Assembly (NCBI GenBank): GCA_038501195.1
Contig: JBBPUQ010000002.1
Span: forward strand, 1,612,001 to 1,676,000
Length of the DNA stretch: 64,000 bases
Source of the DNA: Nemania diffusa
Lineage: Eukaryota > Ascomycota > Sordariomycetes > Xylariales > Xylariaceae
Reading direction: 5' to 3'
The translations under genes and the position numbers were made by a program. Shown one piece after another: positions 22,837 to 33,471 of the stretch. The stretch's first letter is position 1. Every line of letters starts with the position of its first letter. The notes below the pieces were generated by a model. That model made no database searches, was not told where the DNA came from, and was given only the letters and a program-made list of their open reading frames with translations.

Positions 22837-25759
22837 ATGACGCCCTCGTTAATATCATCAGAGGCTCCACTTCGCCCTCCGTCTCATCAAGCTCTCACAG
22901 TCAGGTCTCTCCTGAACACTACAGCAGAAGAGCGTGAAAAAATCCTTGAAGATGTTGAATACAACATTTTCTCCTTTCCTGCTGGTCTCGTCACCTGTGA
23001 CTATCTCTCCGACTCGGGGACTTCGGCGATGACAGATGTTCAATGGGCCGCAAGTAAGTTGCCAAAAACTGCTTCACTCTCAGTTTTCGCATCCAAAAAG
23101 CCCCTTCCTGTCTAAATAGGAGTCAGATATACAATTTCAAGTCAATTTGATTCTAACATGATACAAACTTATAGTGATAAGAGGAGATGAAAGCTATGGC
23201 CGTAACTGGGGTTACTATTGCCTCCTTGAGGCATTTCGGGATGTGTTTGAGCGAGGCAATTCTCGCCAATATGCATTCCAGAGTGTCCTAACAGGAACTG
23301 CCGATGTTGAATTCTACAAAAACACTTTATTAAAGGCCCACGAAGGTGGCTTTGTGAATGGTGGGATTTACCAGCTTGAAGACCCAAATTTCTTCATCGT
23401 ACCGCAGGGTCGCTGTGCGGAGTTTCTACTCTTTTCCACACTAAGGGGTGTGAGAGCTGAGATTATGCACGAGAAAGCCTCTATACCGCCCATAATCATC
23501 AGCAACGGTTTTTTTGACACTACTGGTGCCAACGCTGCTGCGGCGGGGTTTCGTCTGGAGACGTTCACTCAGCCCGGGCTGACCGATCCTTTCCCCGAGG
23601 AGCTGATTGGTAAACAAAATCCCTTCAAGGGAAATCTGGATGTAGCTGCCACCTCTACGTTCTTGGATAAGCATGCAGGTCAGGTGGCGTTGATATTGAT
23701 GACCATCACAAACAACTGGGCAGCCGCGCAACCCGTATCAATGGCCAATATCCGAGCAGCCTCCGAACTAGCCGGGCGAAAAAAGATACCGCTATTTTTT
23801 GATGCGTGCCGATTTGCGGAGAATGCCCTGTTCATCCAGGACTTCGAAGCAGGATACTCGGACAAGTCCATCGCCGAGATCGTCCAAGAGATGTTCTCGT
23901 ATGTCGATGGCTTCACCATCAGTCTGAAGAAAGATGGCCTCTCAAATATGGGTGGTGTCTTATGCTTCCGTGACAAGTCGTTATTCGCCCAACTGTACGA
24001 AGGCATAGGGAACCACCTAAAGGAGCGGCAAATTTTATCATATGGAAACGACTCCTATGGAGGAAGTAAGTTGTTTTAAAAGTTTGTGGATGGTTGGTTA
24101 CGACGTCTAATAGGGATCGAATACTAACATAAATATGTAGTGAGTGGGCGTGATACGATGGCCAGTGTGGTCGGGTTATACGAAGTCACAAAAGAGCCCT
24201 ATCTCCGCAACCGTATCTCCCAAGTCCGCTCTTTCGCCCAAAAACTCTTGGCCAACAATATATCGGTGCTCTCACCACCGGGGGGCCACGCAGTATACCT
24301 TGATATGGACGACTTCTTTTATGGCTGTGACAGGTCTCCAGGTGACTTTGCTGCTGTGGGGTTTACTCTAGAACTTCTCAAAGAGTACGGCATCCGAGCA
24401 GCTGAGTCTGGTCCATTTGGATGGCAATGGGACAAGAAATCCCCTGAGGAGCAGAATAAGATCCCTAATCTAGTCCGGTTTGCTGTTCCTCGCCATGTCA
24501 TGTCCGACGAGCACATCAACTATACAGTAGGGGCTATTAAGAGGCTACACGATCGCAGACACACGATGCCAAATGTTACTATTACTAGAGGCAAGGACAT
24601 GCGACTTCGACACTTTGCATGCGGCATGAAACCTGTTCCTGTAGATAAAACACTTACAGGGACATATCTTAGTGAGGCTAGCCGACAAATATCTCACCTC
24701 TCAAGAGCAGTTGGACAAGATGAGGCCATCACAGCGCAACTACTCAGTGCTCTTAGCTTGGCAGCGAGTGGATGGGGCCAGTCATCGATTCCTGAATCTA
24801 TCAATACATCAAGCTGGGTTTCTTCTGTGAGCAACGACCATGCCCCCTTTGAGTACTCGGTCGTACTAGATCAGGGTACGGGGGAAGCCGAGTTAAGGTT
24901 TCTGATCGAAGCCCAACCAGAAGGAACCAGCATTGAGCAAGTACAAGAGAGCGCCCTCAAGCTCAACGAAAGCATTGCAGCAGAATATAGCGCAAGGGTC
25001 TCGCTATCTCGTTTCGAACTTGTTCGGGATATCTTCATGCCGAACAAACCTGATGGAAACTTTGCCGCATGGCATAGTTACGCGGCAACGAAGAACGGGC
25101 CCGAGTGGAAGATCTACCTCTCTCCCCGTGCGTCTGGGACAGCCAAGTCCTTGTCGTCAACCCGTATGGCGTTCAAGCGTCTCGGCATGAGCAGCGACTG
25201 GGATCTTGTGGAGAAAACCATGACATCTGCCGACTACGTCGTGTACATTTCACTGGACCTGTCTTCAGAGGCGGACAACGCCCGCGTCAAGGTGTACATT
25301 GCCCACGACGCAGCATCCGCACTTACAATCGCACAGAAACATGAGGCGATATGTCCCTACGCATCCGCGTTCGAGATCCAACGGTTCTGCGAATCCATGT
25401 CTGGGGGCTCGCTTGGCCCCTATACGGGAAAGCCGCTTTTATCCTGTTTTGCCTTCACGAGCAAGGCGCCAGGCCGACCCGTAGGGACAGTACACTTCCC
25501 GATCGACGCGTATTCCGAGAATGACGGCGAGGTCCAGGAGCGTGTTGAGCGATACATGCTCGTGAAATCTGTCCCATCTCTCTACAAGCAACGCTACAGA
25601 AAAGTCATCGCCGCAGTGCAACGTAGACCCCTGGCCGAGAGGCCTGGAATTCATAGCTGGGTGAGCCTAAAGCAATCCGCGGGAGGTGCCCTGTCAAATG
25701 CCTTCTATCTTTCGCCAGAACTCTTTGCCCCAGTGCAGGTACCCACAAACCTTGGGTGA
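22837..25759 (+). CDS. Tryptophanase-like lyase fused to an ABBA indole prenyltransferase
   Basis: Exons 22837-23053, 23175-24065 and 24141-25759 give 908 residues. Residues about 20-536 are a PLP beta-eliminating lyase: DSGTSAMTDVQWAAMIRGDE, PQGRCAE, DACRFAENA, SLKKDG with the PLP lysine at K325, PPGGHAVYLD and VRFAVPRH. D187 (FFDTTG) matches the Asp that marks tryptophanase rather than tyrosine phenol-lyase, and S459 sits where phenol-lyase has Arg. Residues about 540-905 are a DMATS-type prenyltransferase: PFEYS with E607, ELRFLIEAQ, WKIYLSP, ISLDL...ARVKVYIAH, TVHFPIDAY and SWVSLKQS...FYLSPELF. These blocks resemble bacterial IptA, CymD and LtxC. Inferred reaction: Trp plus an allyl diphosphate gives prenyl-Trp, then prenylindole, pyruvate and ammonia. 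No signal peptide is seen, so it is probably cytosolic. Confidence 0.9.
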
Positions 25760-26571
25760 GTGACTTCCTCCCATATGGTGTCATCGAATACCTATGTAAT
25801 GTGCAAGTAGGCAACAGAGCCCGTGGTGTTGATATTGTACGAAGGGTGAAGACTTATGAGTAGATTACGACGGAGGGGTGAGAATGTACCGTTAATCCTG
25901 TCAAGGAATCAATAGTATTTGTACGCAGGGTAGATTTTGCATACAAATGTTGTAGTATTGGTATAGAAGCCTCGAGGACTGGAAGTTGTGGCATCGAGAA
26001 ATAAAGTCCTCCATACCACACTCGCCCCACAAAATATTGACCTTCAAATGACCCACACTTTACGAAACCTAAACAAGCTTACAGATTATCTAAAGTCAAT
26101 GTCATAACAATTACCGCATAAAAAAAAGGTTAAATTCTAAAAAATATGCTTTATTAAATCTTAATAGTATTAATGTCACTATATTAAACTCTTTGATGCA
26201 AAAATAAAGTAAGTAAATGCGAGTAATTGCTATTAATAGACGGCGATAACTGTAGCGCGAGGTGTAGCAAGGGTAACGGTCGGAAACCGTGACAAACGGT
26301 CGGGCGTGTGCACCTTGTATTTCAGTGGAACGCTAGTCGCGGCCGAGGACCAAACGCGTAGCATCATACTGAGCTCCAGTGTCAGGCAAAGCGTATTCAT
26401 TGACAGACTCAACTTGTCTTGTGCCGATTTAGTTATAATGTGTAAAGTCGATGTTAAATGTGTTGACCGTTTTAGATAGGCACTTCAATTGCAGCGTTTA
26501 CAACTTTGGGGCCGATTTTATCGGCCAGTATTGACGCGATGCTATAAAACTGGGAAATAGCAGCGGGAAAC
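25760..26571. other. AT-rich intergenic region
   Basis: No gene is supported. The stretch 26090-26240 is strongly AT-rich with poly-A and TTAAT words. It separates the fusion gene from the HNH gene on the same strand. Confidence 0.5.
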
Positions 26572-27803
26572 ATGATGACTGGACGAGTGCAGTACATGAA
26601 ATGGTTTGATTTTCCCTCGACTGAGGCACTCAGTCCGGCTCAACGGGATGATGCCAAGCGCCGATTCTACCGCATCGTCAACCACTTTCTCCTCGCCTCC
26701 GAAATCGACAGCAGCGCGCGCAGCCAAACCTACAGCCCGCCTCGCCTCATTAGCCTTACATACAAATATGCCCTCTCTAACGAGGCACGCGACAATTTCC
26801 TACGGGCATTCTTCGAAGCCATCGATGTCCCCATCGCGAGAGATGGCACTGGAGATGACGATGGAGATCCCGAGACCTTGCGCTCCTCTGTTTTCGCCTT
26901 TGCCGACTACTTGATGGATCAGTTTTTCCTTCCTTGTCAGTCCGTTCGCCGCTTTGCTACGGACATCCCGCTTCCGCATCATAGCTAATGCTTCTTTCCG
27001 CGGACATAGTAAAAGCATCGGCCAGGAAGACGCCGCAGCCGTCGCCTGTTTTTCATTCCGGTGTCGAGAGAGTACAAGGCGGGCCGCAGAGCTTTGCCGG
27101 CACACCGGACCGGCTCTCGGCTTTACGAGGAGCCTGTCTTGTTCGCGACCACCACCGCTGCGTCGTTTCACATAGCTTCGACAGTTCTGAAGCACAAGCT
27201 CGTATGGACAAGGCAGGCGAGACGAACGCTCTGGATGACGATGGTCATCTGCTATACCAAGACCCGATTCGCCCTGAACCGTTGGAAGTGGCCCATATTA
27301 TTCCCCATTCCTTGATGAAAGTTGACGCGAGTTCTGAGCTTAGCCCCTCTAAGCGAGCAGCTCTCGCAATTCTAAACATGTTCGATACCGAAGTTGTACA
27401 CCTGATTGAAGGTGGCGATATCGACAGGCCACGGAATGCCCTCACGCTCACCGGATCTTTCCATGTCCACTTCGGCGAGTTCAAGATATTCTTTGAGCCG
27501 GTTTCGGACTCGCAGCCTCATACTTATCGTATCAACTCATTCTTCTCCCGCTACATGCTACCAGAGTTTCCTCTCACCCGGACACTCTACCTGAGCGAAA
27601 ATAGGACCGTAGACCCTCCCTCGTCTCGACTGCTTGCTCTCCACTGTGCCTTCGCTCATATTCTTCACCTTTCTGCAGCTGGTGATTACATCGACAAGCT
27701 ACTGCACGAGATGGAGGGGCAGGGCGTGTGCGCGACAGATGGTTCAACCGAGTTGGATCGTCTGTTGAGGCTTGGATTACGAGGGTGGTCCGTTAGTACC
27801 TAG
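26572..27803 (+). CDS. Fungal HNH-domain (HNH_2 type) protein
   Basis: Exons 26572-26935 and 27010-27803 give 385 residues. The junction (GTCAGT donor, ATAG acceptor at 27006-27009) restores FFLPLKASARKTPQPSPVFH, a segment typical of this fungal family. The HNH-like core is CLVRDHHRCVVS, then LEVAHIIPHSL, then NMFD and a downstream LTLTGSFHVHFGEFKIFF. The N-terminal 120 residues are a helical region with no known role. Such proteins are multi-copy in ascomycetes and their biological function is not established; nuclease activity is only a fold-based guess. It lies just downstream of the fusion gene on the same strand, with an AT-rich gap between, so co-regulation is possible but unproved. Confidence 0.8.
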
Positions 27804-29125
27804 ATTATTGGTCAGGTGCTCACCATTCTTGTGTTAATTTTGCCACCATTAATGGCATAACTATGCGGCCATACGTCGCTCATATTTTACGTTGCCTGGG
27901 CCAATTCCTTGTCCATCTTGGGCGCTTTGGAAAATCATTTGCCGAGTCTCTCATGTCAGCGGCCTAGTGGCAAGATTTGCGGGGAACGGAAGGTGTACTT
28001 TTTCGGAGACGATCAGCCATTGCCAATATATATATAAATGTGGTCAATGAAAGTGTAAGGTCCCCTCACCAGGGCGCCATCGCCATCGCCGTTGTGCATT
28101 CGGGATGGTCCTCTATATCGAAAAGATTCGTGTATACTTGCTTCTCGAAAAGCAATGGAATTATCTACACTGCTTTATAGACAATAAGGAAGCTGATACG
28201 GTCAGAGCCCGAGGGTTTCTTCGGCGCCAAGGTTAAGATTGCTCGCTCCAGCCAATAGCTCGTCGTAAAGCTTAAATTTTTCCTTGAACGTAAAGTCTTC
28301 ATTATAGTGTTACAGCTTGGTGGCAGGTTGGTTAATCAAAGAGTGAGTAGATAAGGAGTCGAAGATAGGCGATACGTAAGGGGTAATTTTTGAGGGCTCA
28401 ATAGAATAACCAATTAACCCTAATTTGATCGCAAACACCCCTTATCTCTCTTATAGTTGTACTTTTATAATATATCATATCCGGTCTTGTTTGTTTCGAC
28501 CTCAGTTGTACCTAGGATAACCTGGAACACAAAATCGGTTGGCCTTCTTATTAATGCGAAAAGAACCGAGGTGTACAGAAACGTAAGCGCGTTTCTCTAG
28601 ATTTTCCGCAGTATACTTCACTAACTAAAGATAATGGTACACCGCTGTTCTTGTTGTATTGTGAGCGGAAATATAGGGGGATCTAAGGGTTCATAATCGT
28701 CTGCGATTTGTCTAACTTGGCCGTGTAGTAATTTAGGGTAACTTAGATCACACATCCTTGTGTTTTATTTAGTATTCTTATCTCTTCTCTCCGGTGGTTG
28801 CGCAGGTATAGGTTAGCCAGGCCGACAGAAGTGACTTGTAGTAATCTCACTATATCAAACAATTCAAATTATAGTGCCCTAAGCAGCTTTCCCTCGACAG
28901 TGGCTAAAGAAGGTAGGATGGGTAGATATAACTATAATACTGCTACTATAAGCTAATAGGGGCTTTCGTACTAAGTGTTTAGTATTTCATACTACAAAAG
29001 AGGTAATGAAATCAAGCCCTGGGGCCAGAACCATACTCTACGGGCCATATCCCGTGTTATATAAGCTACTAAAGCAGTACCCTAATATTTCAGGAGCTTC
29101 AATTCCTTTTCCACCTCTCCTATTG
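27804..29125. other. AT-rich, gene-poor region
   Basis: No coding sequence is supported on either strand. AT content is high at 28260-29000. It could hold decayed mobile sequence, but I recognise no transposase or reverse transcriptase remnant and no terminal repeats. Confidence 0.45.
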
Positions 29126-30149
29126 TTAATAGGGAATCTCACTGCCATCCCACTTAAAAAACGCTCCATTATGGTCATGGGTGATGCTATCGATCACTTT
29201 TATGACTCCACTGATGCATGTCTCCATGTCATCTTCGCCATCGAAATTGGTCAGTCGAGTAGATAGGAAGCCAGGTTCGATGCAGACAATAGTTAGATCT
29301 CGGCCTTCTTTTTCCCATTCCCTGGCTAATGTGACCGAGTTCTGGTTTAATGCCGCCTTCGCAGCTCTATATGCCATACAGGTTCCAAAGGCATTGGCTT
29401 GATCCATATTAGCGTTGAAATTCTAATCTCTATGATTGGGCCGATACTTACTACTCAGTGATCCAAAAGCGGAGGATATATTCACAATCCGGGGTTGCTT
29501 AGCCAGCTCCAACTTTGGAAGGAAGTGCTTAATAGCGAGGAAAGGACCCTAGATAGAGCCAACCCTTTTCAATAAATGCCAATAAGCGCGTGGAAGATAG
29601 TTTACCTACTACTGCCATGACACGAAACTTCTCAACCATCATTTCATTGGTTTGTTCATGCCAAGGTTTTGGGGACGGTGGAAGGCCTATGAGTAATCAG
29701 GGTGTCTTCTGTTATGAATCCTATGATGTTAAATTGGTGAATGAGGCACTGACCCCCAACGTTCACGAGAATATCTAAAGGCCGATCACCATATTCGGCG
29801 GCAGCCTTCTCGATGGTGTTCTCGTCGAGGTAGTCAAGTTCGAGGACTTTAGCTTTCGTGCGCTTTAGCTACAGCAGGGTCAATAGGGTGAAAGGGGAAA
29901 TAGTAAGTTATGCTACTTGCTGAGATATTACATACATCCTCATAGCTTTCATCATTCGTGGAGTGTGGCCGTATAGTGCCAGTAACATCCCAAGACCGTC
30001 CCTTGAAGGATGTCAGGATTTTGAGGCCTATGCCTCGATTTGCACCTAAAGTAATCCATTCAGTCAGCCTCCTAGGGTTTAATATTAATAAATATGATAG
30101 TGATAAGGTTAAAATCTCTACCTATAACTAGAACGTTAGGGTTTGTCAT
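29126..30149 (-). CDS. Short-chain dehydrogenase/reductase (C-factor-like)
   Basis: Six exons (30122-30149, 29936-30045, 29754-29868, 29610-29686, 29452-29548, 29126-29397) join to an intact 232-residue SDR, although no single exon exceeds 272 nt. Visible motifs are the NAD(P) loop VIGANRGIG at residues 8-16, VNVGG in the NNAG position, the catalytic ISS plus YRAAK pair, and EPGFLST. The last intron (29398-29451, 54 nt) must use the CAAG acceptor; the closer TTAG would leave a 29-nt intron. Small classical SDRs reduce or oxidise carbonyl or hydroxyl groups. It shares a 796-bp 5' region with the M20D gene, so joint regulation is plausible. A tailoring role for the fusion-gene product is inference. 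Confidence 0.82.
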
Positions 30150-30945
30150 TTCACTTTCTACGGCTGGCCTGCAAACTAGCGACGTTGCTAAGTGGTGTTG
30201 ACGAAGCAAAATACAGGCATGAGCGGAGAAACCCACTACCTTAGACAATAATGTTGAGTAAAAAAGAGTAGGTCAGACGGGCGGGATCTATCAAGTGTCA
30301 TATTCAGTAGTATGAGACACTGACATGCGCAAGGGATTGTGTAAGACTCGCCTATTACGTGCGACACCATAATCCACTACCTCTCTATTCATCGAATTTT
30401 ACTATCAAGCTCCTGAAGCAAACGATCTTGCCATCAGTGTCTGCTTCTAGCTTAGGTTTGAAGAAAGATACTAGCTTCGCAACCTTCTATTAAACAACGT
30501 CTCTCCATGGCTGCCTTTCACCGATCGGGCCTGCCTCAAGATACTGTGTCCCACCAGTCCATCTCACCGGTATCTCTTACCGGTGTATGTCACGGACACG
30601 TTGAACATGTGCTACCCCTGCGGTGCCTCAGTGCCTGTACGACGACGAGGCTCTCTGAGCTATATGATATATGATCAACACTTCTCGGGGTGAAATCTTA
30701 TCCCCACCATCACTCCATCCCTGTTTTGATAAAGTGTGGCGCGATTAAATCTGAGAACAATTATAAATATGTTCCCAATCACTAGTGGTAGCGCCCGGCT
30801 TCTGGCGAAACTCGTAGTGTCAATTGTGACGTTTGTGATTATTACGGCGAATGGTAAGACGTTAACCATTTCGATAAACCACCGAAGGCACACGCAAATT
30901 AACATGACTGTAGTATTTGGGGAGAACCTCGAGAAACCTCTCACC
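30150..30945. promoter_or_regulatory. Divergent promoter region of SDR and M20D amidohydrolase
   Basis: The region is flanked by oppositely directed starts. A TATAAATA word lies at about 30762-30769 on the M20D side. No defined operator is recognised. Confidence 0.4.
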
Positions 30946-32205
30946 ATGGAGCAACCATCACTACTATCTATTAATGATGGTTTACTACGATCCATAGTGG
31001 ACCAATATAGGCCCGACCTAGCAACATATGAAGACTTCTACCGCCAGGTTCATCAAGACCCGGAGATCTCTGGCATGGAATCAAAAACTGCAACGCTTGT
31101 CGCTCAGCGTCTGAGAGAACTTGGCTTTCAAGTCCATACCGGCATCGGGGGACATGGTGTGGCCGCCGTGTTCCACAACGGCCCAGGCAAAACAGTTCTG
31201 ATGCGAGCCGAGCTCGATGCTTTACCTATTCTCGAAGAAACAGATCTTCCTTACAAGAGTACTAAGAAAATGATCGATCGCTATGGAAATGAGCGCCCGA
31301 TCATGCATGCATGTGGCCATGACATGAATATGGCGACGCTGTTAGGGGCATCCGCTCTCCTAAAGGCAGCTGCACAAACCTGGAGTGGCACAGTGGTTGT
31401 TATATTTCAGCCCGACGAGGAGGAAACAGGTGGCGCACAAGCAATGGTTGATGAGGGACTGTATAAAAAAGTCCCTGTACCTGATATAATGCTCGGTCAG
31501 CACCTCGTCCCAACCAAGAGCGGAACAGTGGCTATCCGGTCTGGGCCCGTCCTAGTCGCTGCCGATTCTGCCAACGTCAGAGTCACGGGAGGTCCTTGTC
31601 CGGGAGTCAACCCCCAGCAATGCATCGATCCGATCCCTGTTGCCATGAAGATTGTTTTGCAGCTGGAAAACCAGGTACGGGATGCCGTAGGACCGCATGA
31701 AGATATCACTATCGCATGTTGGGGTTTTCATGCAGGTATACCCGGAAACGACTATGTCGCATATGCCGACATCTTGCTAGACATAAAAACAGTCAAGCCC
31801 ACTATCCGGGAGAAGGTTCACGATGCGATCAAGCGTATCATTGAGGATGAATGCAAGGCAGCAAACACTCCACAAAAGCCCGTTGTCAACTTCACAGTTC
31901 GTGCGCCCCTGACTACAAATGATCCTTCCGTGTCGGAAGCCATCAGTCGCGTGTTCACGGGGTATTTCGAGGCCAATGCCGTCGAGATGCAATTCACACG
32001 TGCCTGTGAAGATTTCTCAACGCTCGGCGCAGAACACTCTATCCCATATGCATATTGGAATTACGGAGGGAGCGAGACAATGGAAGGGCCAGTGCTAACA
32101 AATCATTCCCCATTCTTTGCGCTAGCTATTCAACCGACTTTGCAGGTTGGGACTGATGCCATGGCCCTCGCAGCTTTGACATTTTTGGTGAAACAGATTT
32201 CATAA
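30946..32205 (+). CDS. M20D-family amidohydrolase (IAA-amino acid hydrolase/aminoacylase-like), intronless
   Basis: The ATG at 30946 sits in a strong CACCATGG context and gives 419 residues; an in-frame ATG at 30904 is possible. The metal-binding motif HACGHDMNMATLLGAS, the FQPDEEETGGA acidic pair, RACEDFSTLG and TNHSPFFA are all present in M20D order. The dimerisation-domain motif that normally reads GGH(G/A)S.P is changed to GGPCPGVNP, so the family histidine there is missing and two cysteines appear nearby. Family members cleave N-acyl or indole-acetyl amino acid conjugates. In this locus, a substrate carrying an indole amide would fit, but this is speculation. It is divergent from the SDR. 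Confidence 0.87.
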   Translation: MEQPSLLSINDGLLRSIVDQYRPDLATYEDFYRQVHQDPEISGMESKTATLVAQRLRELGFQVHTGIGGHGVAAVFHNGPGKTVLMRAELDALPILEETDLPYKSTKKMIDRYGNERPIMHACGHDMNMATLLGASALLKAAAQTWSGTVVVIFQPDEEETGGAQAMVDEGLYKKVPVPDIMLGQHLVPTKSGTVAIRSGPVLVAADSANVRVTGGPCPGVNPQQCIDPIPVAMKIVLQLENQVRDAVGPHEDITIACWGFHAGIPGNDYVAYADILLDIKTVKPTIREKVHDAIKRIIEDECKAANTPQKPVVNFTVRAPLTTNDPSVSEAISRVFTGYFEANAVEMQFTRACEDFSTLGAEHSIPYAYWNYGGSETMEGPVLTNHSPFFALAIQPTLQVGTDAMALAALTFLVKQIS

Positions 32206-33471
32206 ATCATCCCCAAGAAGAGTACCAGGGCGGGGAAAGTTATTACTTGTATTAGTTGTCCTCGCAAGAGGAGGTCAATTGTGTGGTAGTCTAGACCCGG
32301 GTAGGTATTTGTAAAGGAGACAATAAATAATCATGAGCCTTGCTAGCCCTATTTAACTTGTGTGTTACGCGTAGTATATAATTTTTCTTTTTAGATTTAT
32401 ATAAAAAATAAGACGAAGCGGCTAGATACGTAGCTAGCATGGATATATTGATATCATGATCCCTAGAATCTTTGCTTTGAGACATAAAGTTAGTAGCCAA
32501 TGATACATAATACTATTTTATAATAAACTCATCGTCACTCGCCTGATACTTGTTAGTTCGAGGTCACAGATCCCATTGCGAAAACCTTTACAACCAACCC
32601 GGTAAAAATGAGTGACTCAAAAATAGGACCGGCTTATGCAAGTGTTAGTGTTATGACTTGTCCGACATAGGATTAGACAATAATGTGATTTCTTAGGGCT
32701 TTACGTAGCCTTGAAGACTTACTCACGTGGACGAGCTAGAAGATTAAAAAAATGTCGCGTACAAAATATATACCGTTAATACTGCAGGAGTATTAACGGC
32801 GTCGTTTTTCCTCCGTCACAAAAAACCATTGCTCAGTTAATGAAAAGATCATCGAATCCCTTGGGAAAGTTACATCACATTGGAGGTTCGCAAATACTGC
32901 CGATATTATAAACTCATAGGTCACTGGATTCTATGTTTTCTAGAAACTTGCGGTCGAGGTTATCGCGGGCATGGCGTTTCTTGAAACCACTTAGACTTTC
33001 AGCCAACATTGTGATAGCTTTATGGAGATCCCAGTTTTTCCGGGCCAAGATTTCCGTGTGCACTCGAAAAGCGCGCATAGCGGTCATCTTATTAACTGCT
33101 AATGACTGTTCATCGAGGATTTCATGACCTTCTGACACTCAACCACTTGCAAATGGTCATTATGACTAGTTGATTGTGGACACTGGTCTGTCTACTAAGC
33201 TTCGAAATATTCTTACAATAAGAGGCTTAATAATTATTCATGCAGCATTTATAGCACGAGTTGAAACGATTCAGAGGTCTCGACACGGCAAAATTTGCAG
33301 ATATTATTTTTGTGATTAGTTGTGTATGTGTAGTAGCTAAGAAGTAGGAGAAGGCATCACTCCCCCCCTATTTCTAGACAACATATCATCCCTTCTTGAC
33401 CAAGCCGTGGAACCACGGCAGCAGCCACTCCATCCTTCATGATTTCAAAATCCGGAAACCCTTTGATACCT
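32206..33471. other. Intergenic region
   Basis: No gene is firmly supported. A 74-residue minus-strand frame at 32914-33138 begins with ATG and looks compositionally protein-like, but it has no recognised motif or visible exon partners. Confidence 0.45.

Noticed and set aside
23054..25759. Fusion gene as two adjacent genes merged by mis-annotation
   Set aside because: The lyase C-terminus and the prenyltransferase N-terminus are in one continuous 1.6-kb exon with no stop or splice signal required between them.
29398..29451. SDR as a pseudogene because of an in-frame TAG
   Set aside because: Using the CAAG acceptor at 29398 removes the stop and joins LSTNAFGTCMAYRAAK in frame, so the gene is intact.
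32914..33138. 74-residue minus-strand frame as a small gene
   Set aside because: Composition is plausible, but there is no motif, signal peptide or neighbour logic to support it.
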